Of a DNA stretch of 64,000 nt, positions 35,612-47,900 are shown one piece after another. The stretch is from Lunularia cruciata. Taxonomy: Eukaryota > Streptophyta > Marchantiopsida > Lunulariales > Lunulariaceae. The position numbers were made by a program, and so were the translations under genes. Below the pieces are notes generated by a model. The model made no database searches. It was not told the origin of the DNA and saw nothing but the letters and a program-made list of their open reading frames with translations. The stretch is taken from positions 41,890,552 through 41,954,551 of the forward strand of contig OX419756.1 in the NCBI GenBank assembly GCA_948567375.1, written 5' to 3'. Positions within the stretch are counted from its first letter, which is position 1. Each line of letters begins with the position of its first letter.

Positions 35612-35812
35612 ACAATAGATGCAGCGTTAAGTTTATTAACTTAGGAATATCTTTGCATATGAAATTTCATTATTTGATTGGGAAAACTTTTTGATTTCTT
35701 TGAAATACTTCTAATCAAAGAAATTTAAAAATTTCTCCCAATAAAATAATCAAATGTCATGTGCAAAAATATTCTTAAGTTAATAAACTAAACACTGCAA
35801 GATACTAAACTA
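35612..35812. repeat. About 200-bp imperfect foldback (MITE-like or hairpin precursor)
   Basis: The left arm runs from about 35,615 (GCAGCGTTAAGTTTATTAAC, TTAGGAATATCTTTGCA, ATTATTTGATTGGG, TTTGATTTCTTTGA). It pairs with the right arm ending at about 35,808 (TCAAAGAAATTTAAAAATTT, CCCAATAAAATAATCAAATG, TGCAAAAATATTCTTAAGTT, AATAAAC). Pairing is about 80-85% over ~95 bp with a loop of about 10 bases. It sits inside the decayed copia element, so it is probably a small non-autonomous insertion. The stem could also give a small-RNA precursor. Confidence 0.75.
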
Positions 35813-38763
35813 AACTCAAAGAGATAGTTTATTTGCTATAAGAAGATGAGATGCCAAACTAATACTTAGATCCACCCATCTAATTCAATTTATCGTTGTC
35901 AAAGATGTGATATACTCCAATGATGCACTTGTCAATTTACTTAGTGTAAGTTGAATTGTAACTTCTCATTGCATGGTTCTTTTTTTATTAAAAAGCTTGA
36001 TATAACCTTGACTCCCTTGAATATATAATTGCCCAAGCAGATTCAGATAGGAAGTTGCATTGTCTTCAACTAGACAATTCTAAGACAACTCTTTTTGAAG
36101 AATAAGTTTGGTGTCATTAGTTCTGATGGTTTGGCATGAGAGGCTTGGAAATTTGAATATAGATAGATACTTCAGATGATTGGCATTAAATGGTAGGAGG
36201 CTCATTTTGAGACCAAGCTCGACTATTATAACAACTTGAAAGTGTTGCTTTGGAGAGAAACAACATAGAGAACTATTTCTGATAGTGGCAATCACTTCTA
36301 ATTATCCGTTACAATTGGTACAATTTGACATATCTCATCTGGTCAACATTCTTAGGAGTTCAAGGTATATTTGTGCTTTCTTTGATGATTACGCTAGAGC
36401 ATATGGGTGTACAGACTCTAAAACAAAATTGGAGAAAAACTAAATTTTTTTGTTTCAAGATTTCAAGTCCTTCCCTCAAAATCAATCAAGCAAAAGGTTT
36501 TGAGGATACATAATGGAGGTGTTATATAAATAACCAGATGGCTTCATTCTTTTATGTTAATGGTATCATATATCAAAGTATAAGTTACTTCTTTTCAACA
36601 AAATGATATTGTAGAGTAAGCAAACCATACACATTTTGAGGAGGTCAAATCAATGCTTTATGGACAAAATGTTTGAAAAGCACTAGGGCTTGAAGTTGTG
36701 CATACAATGATATACTTACATAATACATCTCTAGGTAGAAAAATTGATGATAGAATGTTAGAGGAAGTATGGACAATGAGTTCTTGGTGTAGTAGCCTAA
36801 CTATACATCCTAGATGAGAAAAGAAAAGAAATTTGGCTTTAGGAGGCTGAGGTAGCACTTGTGATCATGTATTGTTTGGACTGGATCCAAAGACTATAAT
36901 GTATATACTAATTTGCTATTATGAAAATATTCTTGCTTATATTTTTTTTAATCTTATTATCAATAAAATGACGAAGAGCAAAGATAGTAAGGAGGAAATA
37001 TTCCTCATCCACCCATGATACTTCTCCATATCTCTATCCAAAAATATCTATGAGTTTGACTCTATGAAACCAATGATATCTTCCTTTGTTCATATTCCTC
37101 AACTTTGCTAGGTATACCTAGTCTTCTCATCCTTATCCCTACCTTAGATTCCTCTCTATCTCACCGTGATCCTATTACAAGAGTACAATCAAGTGAAAAT
37201 TCATGATAGAAGAATCCACAACTTATTGTTTCTAGCTTGATAGGACCTACACTTTAGCAGGTGTTTGCACACGCACAGCAAGACAAAAAGGACAGAAAGC
37301 ATTATATTTATTTTTCTCTCATTCACACATTTGATGAAAAAAGCAAATACAATGGATTTAAAATCTGTTCTATTGGTTATTGGTTCAAGTCCAATAATGC
37401 ACATCTTTAATTAAATTCATGAAAGTGATGAGCTATCATTTAAAATAATTTCCTACAACCTATGAAAAATATAAATATTAATAAGTTTAAAGTGTCATCA
37501 AGAAAAGACCATGGGAAAGCAAGTATACATAAATCCACATTGGAATATTTACCCTGGTAATATGATGAGCATGTGGTTAACAAGGCTACACAAGATGATT
37601 CCTACTCATTCACTGCAAGAAGACTCATATAACCACCATCATATTTTCATAATTATCCATGGGGTTATTCATATGCAATTTGAAGACAACTTGTCATGCC
37701 TTGATCAAGATGTTGAAACTATTTAGATGAAGTTTGTGGTAGATGGTGAATTTGTTGATCCTTGTGAGCCAAGGTCCTATGATCAAGCTCTATGATGTCA
37801 AAAATATAGTCAATGGAAAGTGGAAACTTTAGAGGAGCTAAGTCACACCTAACTAATCATACTTAAGACATGGTGGAATTATGTTTTCAAAATTACACTA
37901 TAATTGCTACACCAGTTGAAACTAATTTCAAGATGAATAACTAAGAGTTCTTGAAAAATACAATTTTGTATTGTGTTGTTGAAGTAAAAACATATAAATG
38001 CTAGTGAGGATGTTCATGTATTGCAATGTTGCTAGCTTGCCTAAATTTTGCATTTGTAGGTAATTTTATAAGTCAATTTTACTCAACTCCTACTTTGTAT
38101 TATCTTGCCATTGTTAAAATAAATTTCTAGGAACCTCTCCCAAACACAAGAGTATAAGTTGTTCATCTAATAAATTGATAATCCAGGACTCTATGGATTG
38201 AAAAATTAGAATTAGGCTACCAATCATATAGATAGATGCTCAATAACAACCATATAAATAGATGGTTAATAGTAGATGTTGTTTTATTAATTGGAACAAT
38301 TATTAGAGCAATCAATGTTGAAAACCCTTGGTCTTTCTACAATGGAAACAAAATAAGCAATTTCAACTGCTTCAAGGGAGGCAATTTGATTATGCCAAAT
38401 TTTTATAGAATTCCATGTAGGATAAATTATTGTTTGGACCAATTGTGTCCATGCATTTGAATTCTTGTTAATACTAACTGTACTACATGGAGATAATAAG
38501 TACTCCTTGGATATGGTTAGGAATTTTTTCAATCATTTCAAAAGAACAGATATAAAAGTTCAACATCATTTGTTGTGGATCATATGGTTTAGGAGACATA
38601 TCAATTAAAAAAATAGTTTCTTCAAAGAATCTGGCTGATGTGTTTACCAAACAACTTATACACGAGAACCATAACTATTGCATATTGATACCATTTGAAC
38701 CATATTGAACCAATAAGGACATTGAGACTTAAATAGAACTATGAATTATGAAGTAGGGAGAGA

Positions 38764-38999
38764 TGTTGTTCTTTTTAGCTTTTGTTTGTCTTGAACAATG
38801 GTACTTCAATCTGCAAAGAACTTCTCAGTTTTTTCAATCACCTACTTGATTTTAGCTATATTTTAGATACCAAGCTTGTGAGTTATATGTTGACTTTGCT
38901 TGAACACAATTCATCATTGAGAAAGCACTATTGAATGTTAGAGCTTTGTCTACTTACGTCTATACTTGTATGCACATATTCAAAAAAATTATTGTTTCA
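38764..38999 (+). repeat. 3' LTR of the decayed copia element
   Basis: Starts TGTTGTTC just after a GAAGTAGGGAGA polypurine run and ends TGTTTCA. It is strongly diverged from 34,721-34,963, which makes this a much older insertion than the 14,992-20,590 element. Confidence 0.6.
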
Positions 39000-40760
39000 A
39001 TTATCTAAATTCCACCAAAAATATAATAATGTTTTTTACATTGGAAATAATATTATAGCATAGAACCAATTTGAAATACAACTAGAATCAAAGTACTTGA
39101 AACCACTTAATGAGCTTTGATCCTCCACACCACAGATATAATGTATAGAACTAATGTAATATAGAACTAATTCGAGATACCACTAGAATCATAGTACTTG
39201 CAACCTCTTTGTTGTCTTTGATCATCTACTATTAACTATCAAAAATAAAATAAATACTCAGAATATGGAATACTAAAATCAAAAGAGAAGAACTAGATGA
39301 CCCAAGAATGTAATTTTTATGTTAACTCTTACATGAGTTTAAGATCACACGTCCATGATCATTTTTTGCTCGATCATAACATTATGTAGGATACAAAAAG
39401 AGATGATCATGAAACTCTCGTTGGATCAGAACAATAAATAATTCTATTTGAAAAATATCATGTACTTCAAAATGGCTAGCTGCTCTTTCCACACTCTTTT
39501 TTTGTACAATAGCAGAATAAAACCTTTCTTGTCTTCCTTTTTGTACATCATAATATAAGATTTTTTTCTCCAATATACAATCCATTGAAATAATCATGAT
39601 TAGAATGCTATTTATCATCTACTATCGTTTTATTCTTTTTCTTCTTCTCTATGGAAAATAATGAATGGGAAAAAGGGAAATGGGTAAGTTATGAACTATG
39701 AGTAGTTGAGGAGAGCTAAGTAAGCATAAACTGAAAATATGAGGTTGCAAAGGGCTTCAGAAACGAGTGACCTTCCCTGATTTTTATTATGAGAGGAAAT
39801 TCTGGGTTGTTGATCTAGCTTTGTATCAAGACGTACTCAAATGGTCTCTCATTACCATCTGCATGTCCTCTTTATCATCACCGCACAAAATAATTATGCA
39901 CATATCGTAATTGCCATTGGCATGCACTCAAAAACCACATCCTCATCATTTCCATTCCACTTAACAACAAACGAACAACTCCTCTTGGTTGCAGCTCCAT
40001 CGCTATACGTACAATTTCCTAGGTTCTTGCCTTGTCCATTTCCATGTCTACATCCTCCTTTCTTTCTTGAGTGCTTATTTCTTCTTTATCTCAATATAAA
40101 GATGTGGACTTTCCAAACATATGTTTATATAAGGATTTTTCTTTCAGTCAATGACAGGGCAATATAAGGCAAAAAGAAGCTATGAATAATCTTGGTTTTT
40201 TCCCCTTGGCTTATGTTAGACTATGAAAACCAAGCTCGGAGAAGTGGCAAGATGAGGATTATCTTCGTATGGTTATCAATTGATCGGCTTAATTGTTGCT
40301 TGTGTTGGGCCTAGACGATCTAAATTCCGAATTTTCTTAAAAAAGAATCAATTGCGGAAGGGACCAACGACTACGTGAGGTTAAAAGCTCTCTCTCGTAG
40401 ATATTGTCATCAATGATTCGCAAGATTAGTAAAAGTTTAGAGTGTCAAAAAATCGTTTAAAGTAGGTAAAAAGAATAGAAATATGTGCTCGTAACAGAAA
40501 GCTTTTCTGATTATGCAATGACAGAATCTGCGAAGCGCGCATTTCATTATGAGCATCAATCCATTATATAGAAAGAATCCACTTTCGAGGAGTAGCGAAG
40601 TGGATTGAACTATATCTGAATTTACTCTGGAAAATAATCAAAATCAAGGTAAATGTACTTATCAAGGAATCTAGCTTTGTGAGACTACAAAACTGTCCGT
40701 ATCGCGAAGAAGAATTATTCTATCTGAAAAGTCATACACAAACAGGAAGTTCCAGAATTA
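39000..40760. other. No supported gene
   Basis: AT-rich anonymous sequence. The short open frames (for example 39,382-39,618 - and 39,841-40,167 +) have no coding signal that I recognise. Confidence 0.4.
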
Positions 40761-40849
40761 TCAATACAATTGACTGCAATGAACTATCCATTAGTCTGTA
40801 CCCCTACTTCTCCTTGTTGTCTTCATTATTCTGTTTTCATCAACCCTGA

Positions 40850-42530
40850 TCACGGACATGTCATTCCCACTTCCTATAAACCTTGCCTTCTGCCAACTTA
40901 TCCCTGCTCTTCGCCAGAGGTACTACGTTTCATTTTTCTTCCATGTATGTGCCCTCTACTTTCAATGCTATTCATGCCTGCATTAGTGGTTTTGTGCTTT
41001 CACATGAAACTCTTATGGGTACCAAGATCATTGGAAGGTTATCCTTCGTGAAGCGCCTACTCAACCTCCCAACAACTCAAGACTACTTCGTTGCTGCTGA
41101 TCCCTTCTTCTTGTCCGTCAAGATATTACCTCTTTTTGCACTTCAAGACCAATTCCATCATTACATATATGGATAAGTGTCCTAATGATTTATTTTAGTC
41201 TGCAGACAATTTTATATCCAAACTTTACTCACATAGCTCTATTCTCCCTCTGCTACTTACAAACTGACATAGATTCCTTGATTTCAGTGTTTACTTTCTC
41301 ACAATGCCTTCAACTCTTTAATGGTTTTTGCAACTTCAAGGATTCTGACAGATTCCATATTTCTGCTACGCTTGGAAATTCCATAAGTCCCCAATGGTCC
41401 CTAGATTCATTGAGGCAGGACATTCTACTTCTCTTTCTAAGTTATCTCATTGGATGAGCTCCTTTTTCAAAGCATTGGTTCCTTCTGGCAATGATCTTTC
41501 GAAGGATGCTTTCCCTTGGATTGGTTTGGTGGATGATATTTATTGGATTTTGGATGATTGTTTTTGTGTTCCTTTTCTACGTGTGAAGGTGCAAAGACTT
41601 TGGAATCACTTTCCTCTACTCCTCTAGGTCTTGATTCAGGTCTAGCTCATGCTACTCTTGATAAAGTTCTCTTTCAAAGCTTTGATTTCACCACCCTTTA
41701 CACTAAGATTCACCTCATGATCTCAATCTAGATTGACCACACTCATTTGTTATATCTTTAATTATAAGTTCTCTCTAAATAGGGAATCCAAATTGCCAGT
41801 TGAAACCTTGGCCTTGGACTTGGACTTTAAATATAAATGGCTTTAAAGGAGAAACAACATTCTTCCAATGGTGAGACACCTCATGTTCATGGCTGTTAAT
41901 AAAAATGAGCTTATTTCGTAAATGTTGTTCTTATTTGATAACTTGTGCATCAAATTTTCTGTCAAGTGGTGGGAATCCCCGTGGGGACACTCTGTGTTGT
42001 CTTCATGGCTAATTTGTACCTCTTCATCTACAAGCTTGATTTCATTTGTAGAGTAGTAGACCTTCAAGGCTTTGACCTACTGGTTAAGTTGTCCCACTTT
42101 TGTTGATATGTTGATGATCTTCTCGTAGTAAGCTCTGGTCTTGCTAACTTTAGGGACTTCATGTACAAGGATGACTCTGCCAGGGTGGTGGGATCTATCC
42201 TAAGCTATCATGCGAGTTAGTTTTTACTCACTTTGGTACTTAGGGCAATTAACTTGATTGTAGGATTATTCAAGATGACTTCAACATCTTTGTCTCCATC
42301 TATGTTAAGAAACAACTGCCTCATTTTGCTAACATTAAGACCATCTCATTACCTCATGTTCACTTTGACATTTCCTCTACTTGCAAATTAGACATCATCA
42401 AATTGGAATGTGTTTGATACAAGAGAGTTTGTAATGACAAAAGATCTTACCTTACGGCTTATAGGACACTTATTGGTATTTGTAGTGGAAAACTACAGTC
42501 TTCATCACATCTGTAAGAAGTTTTGTTCAG
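40850..42530 (+). pseudogene. Penelope-like element reverse transcriptase (decayed)
   Basis: The + strand holds the ordered signature of a Penelope-type RT. SFDFTTLYTKI is at 41,678-41,710, followed after a frame change by PHDLN. QVVGIPVGT is at 41,963-41,989, with ANLYLFIYKLDFI after it. The catalytic Y-V-D-D is at 42,107-42,118, preceded by a TGA where arginine is expected. A GGIYPKLSCELV segment follows at about 42,186. In another frame LDC-IIQDDFNIFVSIYVKK is at about 42,253-42,315, and a thumb-like KRVCNDKRSYLTAYRTLIG ends it. Upstream from about 41,394 (RFIEAGHSTSLSKLSHW) probably belongs to the same element. I could not find a GIY-YIG endonuclease, so this may be an endonuclease-less or truncated copy. 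These enzymes prime at chromosome ends or nicks. Confidence 0.75.
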
Positions 42531-44700
42531 TCCTTCAATGAGAAAAAAATATACATGGTTATCATGGTCTTTGTATTTACCAAGATCCGGAAGCTTAGTT
42601 CTCTCTACCAAGCGAGGAGCTCCAATCCGAGTGCACCAGTAGTTACTCAAGTATACTTGTAGTGTTTTAGACTCTCATGCAAACAGATAACACCTGTTAT
42701 GCTTCAATGTGTTTTTGTGTTTCTTAATAGTTGACCCTGACCGTGTATGTGCCTTTTGCATTTGGTTCTAATACTCTCTTTCACACCTTCTGTTTGCTAT
42801 TACACCATTAATATACCTACATGTGCCATTCAAGATTGTCAGTGTACGGACACTTGGTCCCACCCTGCAGGCTCCCACACTTCTTTTGAGACCTACATTC
42901 TCACACTTCTCTTACAGTTTTAGTTAGTCAGCTGTTTTCCTTTCTTTCTGGCTCTTTGCCCTTCATACTTCTCCTATTTGGAGTTGGCTTGCCCCCCTTT
43001 CCTTGCATCCTTGTTGTTTGGATCTCACCCCTAGTATCTTGATTGAGATTCTCTTTTTGAGCAAATGTTTCGGAGAATTGTGCCTTGTTATGCTTGCTTC
43101 TCTTTTAATCTGCATTGTTGTTTCAGGGCTTCATCGGGTACATTCAATTAGTCCTCCTTGTTTGATTGCTCACCGCTGATGGTTTTTGCGGACAGCCTCA
43201 TTCAAGTCCCTGTTTAATTTTGATTTCTTTGATCTTTTTGTTCCTCTCGCGGTGGGTTTGCTCCTTCTTTCCACTTGCTAACTATTTTAGACAAATTCCA
43301 CTTGCCATCTCCAGTTCACATTGCACAACATATACCTAAGTTTTCTTTCCACAACATTTGTTTTTCTTTTGAGCAGGCACGTAAGGGACTTGAGGCAATC
43401 TTGAGATTTTCAACAGAAACTTGGTTTGAGGAGTCCAGGCATTTGCCTAACTACTTTGGCACTACGTTAGGCACCGATGAAATTATTTGTGCTTTCATGG
43501 AGGCATACTATGATTGCCTTTCTGCTTCCCTCTATGTTCTTGGTGTTTTAGGAGTCGACGAGTTCATAGCACATGCGATGATATAATCGATATCTAGACC
43601 TCTAATGCATCACTCTATTTCCTTTCTACTCGGAGCGATATCATTCTTTCAAGTTTTCATAGGTTCAAGCTGACTCACATACCTTCCTCTAATTTCCTTC
43701 CCTTCTCCTTGGTGCCATCTCACAATTTCAAGTTTTCATTCATTTCAGGCTGACTCTAGGTTCTCTCGTCTTGCTTTTTCCTAGCTTAAACATGGTTTTC
43801 TACTTGGGTTAATATGAAATCTTTCTCTTCCGGTTCACCAAGTAAATTTAGTTTTTCTATTTGCACAATTTGTTATTTTTCCATGGTGTAAATGCAAGTT
43901 ATTGGTATATATATTTTACTCTTCACAAGTTTACCAATTGAGGTTTAATGTTGTTCACGGCCTTATTTTTTCATTGCGTAAGTGCAGGTATTGGTATATA
44001 GATTTTACCACGTGATTATCAAGTTAAGTTTGTCTTTTGTTATAGGTTTAATTGCTTATTTTACATATCTTAATACCTTTTCCATATTTTGGATCTCATT
44101 TACATGTAATGAATTTTGGATCCCTCGTTTTTAGAACCGCATCTATCCTCATTTCTTTATATACTTCTTTCTTTATATTTCTCATTGGTCTGTGGCCTCG
44201 CGGATTTTCCACCATTTTTCGATTTTCACGAGTTCAGGCTTTCACACGACTCTCAACTTTTATTTATCCTCATTTCTTTCCATCCACTGCTCTGTTCACT
44301 CGCAGATTTTTCCACGACTTTTCATACCCAGACTTCACATGATTCTCGACTTCTGTTTATCTTAATTTCTCTAGTCTGGCTCGTTATGTTTACTTCCGTT
44401 TCATCCATGCTGCTTGTACATAGGTGCTGCTCTTGAATTGTTTCCAGGTTACGTTTACTTATGCTTTCATTCGATCAGATGTTGGATATTTTGTTTACAT
44501 TACATATCTTCCATCTCATTTTGCATTCAACGAGTTCTGGATTTCCCATTTATCACATAGCTTTCGTCTCATTTCTCTATATCCATTGTGTTTCTATTCA
44601 ACTCGGTAGCTTGTCGACCACAGCTAGACATCTCAAGACGAATTTTTCCTTCTCATCAGGATTAGTCGACTAAAACACTTGTGATTAGTCATCACACACC
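42531..44700 (+). other. Pyrimidine-rich intergenic DNA with local duplications
   Basis: The + strand is C/T-rich. Two roughly 90-bp direct repeats at about 43,875 and 43,965 share GTGCAGGTATTGGTATATA-type sequence. A further duplication of about 115 bp at 44,130-44,360 shares TTTATCCTCATTTCTTT and GATTTTTCCACGA. An open frame at 43,275-43,586 (103 codons, containing FSFEQARKGLEAILRFSTETW) is the longest here. I do not recognise it and would not call it a gene without homology. Confidence 0.45.
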
Positions 44701-44954
44701 GGCCAGGCTGCCGGTTTTCTACGGTCAACACTCAACTGTCGGTTTCCGTTAACCACTCTATGGTAGATCCCTCTTACTTACCAATTGGCGGCAGTTTGTA
44801 TATTTCCCCACTCCAATTTTCTAGTATAGCTCAACTCTGATATTCACAAGGATGTGTTGAAGGCTAAACTTCCCCCAGTTGCATGTATAATGATGCGTTC
44901 ATGCTAACAAAAGGTTTTAAGAGATACTAAGATCAAAACCTAGCAGCAGAGCGA

Positions 44955-47900
44955 TTAATGACCCGGCCACGCAGCTGAAGAAGATCCGTCAATGTCTGAA
45001 TGCCTGTTCCCAGCAGTCAGTCGATGACTGCCTCCGCCTACTGGGGCTTTACAATCGGGACACCTGGACGTTTCCATCGCCCCACCACATTCTCCGATGG
45101 TATAATAGTGCCCATTGGGACACTCAAACCATCGCCCCGGACCAAACTCTGTACTCATCACTTGAACAGCCATCATGACCACTCTCATCTTAACAGTCTT
45201 CTTAGCTTCCAAGGCGTCTGGTCTATCTGGATGGCGTTTCAGAATAGCCTCGCAAAGTCTTTCTGCGTTGGCAAAATCATTTTCGATCGTAAGGATCGCT
45301 GCCAACTGCAGAATTGCCCTGATCTCATCTTCAGTTTTCAGTGATGATGAACTTTTGGACCCAAATAGCTGAACGATATCGGCAGTGGGCTTTACGATGT
45401 CAACGAGTTCCTTTGCGTAAGTGCTATTTAACACAACAACGCTCAAATGCAACTTAGCTTGTTTGGTGTTCTCCAGGGTGAAATAAGCAAGACCTAGTCC
45501 AAAATGCGCGTCCATCAAGCCCCGAAATCTCTTCCATGCTCCCAAGAACCGGGAAACAGCCCGGTCGGGATCACCTCTTTCCAACTCCTCGCGTCCTTGC
45601 CTGACAAGATCGTAGCCATACATTCGCTTCTTCACCTCCTCCAGTTTTGCTTGCTTTGACCTCACAACATTGGCGTATCTTGTAGTTCGCCAGATTGCTG
45701 CCTTACATTGTGGACTGCCGTTTGATAACCACCATCGAAAATCAGGAGCAAGATAAGGAAAGTCCGGAACTAGATAACAGACTTATTCCAAATACAATCT
45801 TGCAAAACACGTTCTGATCACAACTTCCAACGTTCGCTTCTCTAAGTTGCACAAATCTCAATCGACTGATAAGAGACAGAGAATGCAATTAAGCGTTGCA
45901 CAGAACCGAATTATATATAGTGGTTCTTGCGAGCATCTAGGTTGGACAATGTCGATTGATGGAGAATGGGATCAGGAGGATCTTATAGCAAATGAACTTA
46001 CCACCGCTTCAGTTGAATCGCTGCTGATCTTCCTTCATTATCGCCACCTATATCATCCCCGTCCATCCAAGTGTCCAGACCGCTGACCTCGAACAAGTGC
46101 CCACAATCGATCAACTCAACAAACCGGTCGGTTTCGTTGTACTCCTCTAATGTCATCAGCGTGATGACATCAAGTGTCTCCGGATGGCAAACTCGGCATT
46201 TCTGTGGACATGGATCTCCACAGAGGCCGATGCAAGGATGCCCACACTGCAGGATTTTCGAGCAGGGTAAATCACAGCGAGGTCTCAGGCAAAATTGGTT
46301 ACACTGCATGCCACATTGGTGGTGATCACACTGCCAATGGCAAGGTTCCAAGCAAGGTATGCAGATCTCACCACAGGAACGAATACACTTACTGTGGAAG
46401 CACCTCTTCTGGCATTTTCTTCTACATGGAGGGCAGGGAGCTGAGCATCCTGCTTTGCAGGCATGGCCACACGGAAGAGTGCGTCCGCATTGCATTTGGC
46501 AGGGAATATGCTCCTTCTCATGCTTACACATCCCACAAGTTCCTTCGCATGCATGCTCGCAATTGGGAAGGATTGCCCGGCATGGTTCAGGACACGGGAA
46601 GTCCAGAGCACTGCGGTAGCACGGGATGATGACTTGATGACCACAAGGCAGAGTCTTGTTGACGGTCTCTCTACACTCGTTTGTGCAAGGTCTCCCACAC
46701 TTTCTAGTGCACTTGTGACCACAACCCAGAAGCTTTGGGCAAGGGGTCTTGCACTGCTCATCATTCGGGTCTTTTGAGCACTGCATTATCTGTGCATGAG
46801 AACAAACGGGAAGGACTTTTGACACTCTCTCCCCACAAGGAGGGCAAGGCCTATCGCCGGCACCATGGCATATTGAGCGACAATCATGTGTGCAATCTAA
46901 GAGCTTTCTCGGACAAGGCTTTGGACAGACGACGCTTTCATGAGACCCCGGGTGACAGCGCCTTGGACAAACGTGCCCACAAGCAAGTTGGGTCTCACAA
47001 GGTTTGTTGCAACCTCCATCACGAACCGCGTTGAAATCCTTCTCCGTGTGAATTTCTGTCCTGGTGGTAGGGTGATTCTGGCAGTAGAGAACAAGCATAG
47101 AATCAAGCGATCCATTACTCTGCAGTTTAGAAACAACATCCCTCCACAAGCCACTTCTTTTTGCTAGCAACTCTGCATTTCCAAAGATGAACATACCCTC
47201 CTTTGCTCTCGTCAGAGCAACACAGGTGCGATTTGGGCTATTCAAAAATCCAATCTTTCCCTTTCCTTCCCTAGTAATTATATCGTTACTCCTCACTAGC
47301 GATAGAATAATGATTCTACTTTCCTCTCCCTGGTAGTCGTCGACACTGCTAACTCGAGGGAGCACTTTCTTCCATTTCTCCTCCTCTGCAACATCACCAA
47401 TATGAGTACTTTTTTCTTTCTTCTCCTTACGTTCTAGTGACACCACGGACAATAGCCTGGAACCTCTTTCTCGCAGGATCTTCTGGATCTCCATGATCTG
47501 ACCGGTATACATGGTCAAAATTGTAATATCCTTTGCGGTATAGCACTCTTGCTTCAGCAAGTAGAGTGCTAGCTCCACAACAAGCTTCGCCTCCACAGTG
47601 TTCACCTTGCTGGAAGCATCGGTTCTACTATTTTCCTTGGCTTTGTGGTCGAAGAACATCAGGTTGGAGACCACTCCTTTGACATCCTCGTACCTCGAGA
47701 CGGACTCGTGATCTTGGAGCTGTGGATAGAGACATCTTACAAGGTTAGAGAAAGATGGCCTCATTCTTCGCTGCTCCCGCAATGTAACATACTCCACTCC
47801 GCTCTGAAGAAGACGCTCGAACATGGAGATGTCCAGCTTGTGCTTCACTGCTAGTTGGTAAGTTGCAACAGAAGGGCGCAATTGCAAATGATCTCCTATC

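Larger units (their letters stand above)
34721..38999 (+). mobile_element. Decayed Ty1/copia retrotransposon with diverged LTRs
   Basis: Two related terminal sequences frame a copia interior. The first (34,721-34,963) and second (38,764-38,999) share GTTGTTC at the start, TGGTA-CTTCA, GATA-CAAG, TTCATCATTG-type segments and a TGTTTCA end. A polypurine stretch (GAAGTAGGGAGA) directly precedes the second. The interior has a pre-integrase segment LWHERLGNLNIDRY near 36,130, integrase-like YICAFFDDYARA near 36,370, and the copia C-terminal signature SSKNLADVFTKQLIHENH at about 38,610-38,670. Stops and frame changes are dense and RT is hard to trace. No target duplication is recognisable, which fits its age. 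Confidence 0.7.

Noticed and set aside
46071-47167. Several + strand open frames of 75-150 codons opposite the zinc-finger region
   Set aside because: They are antisense shadows of the cysteine-rich - strand coding sequence, without independent motifs or splice signals.
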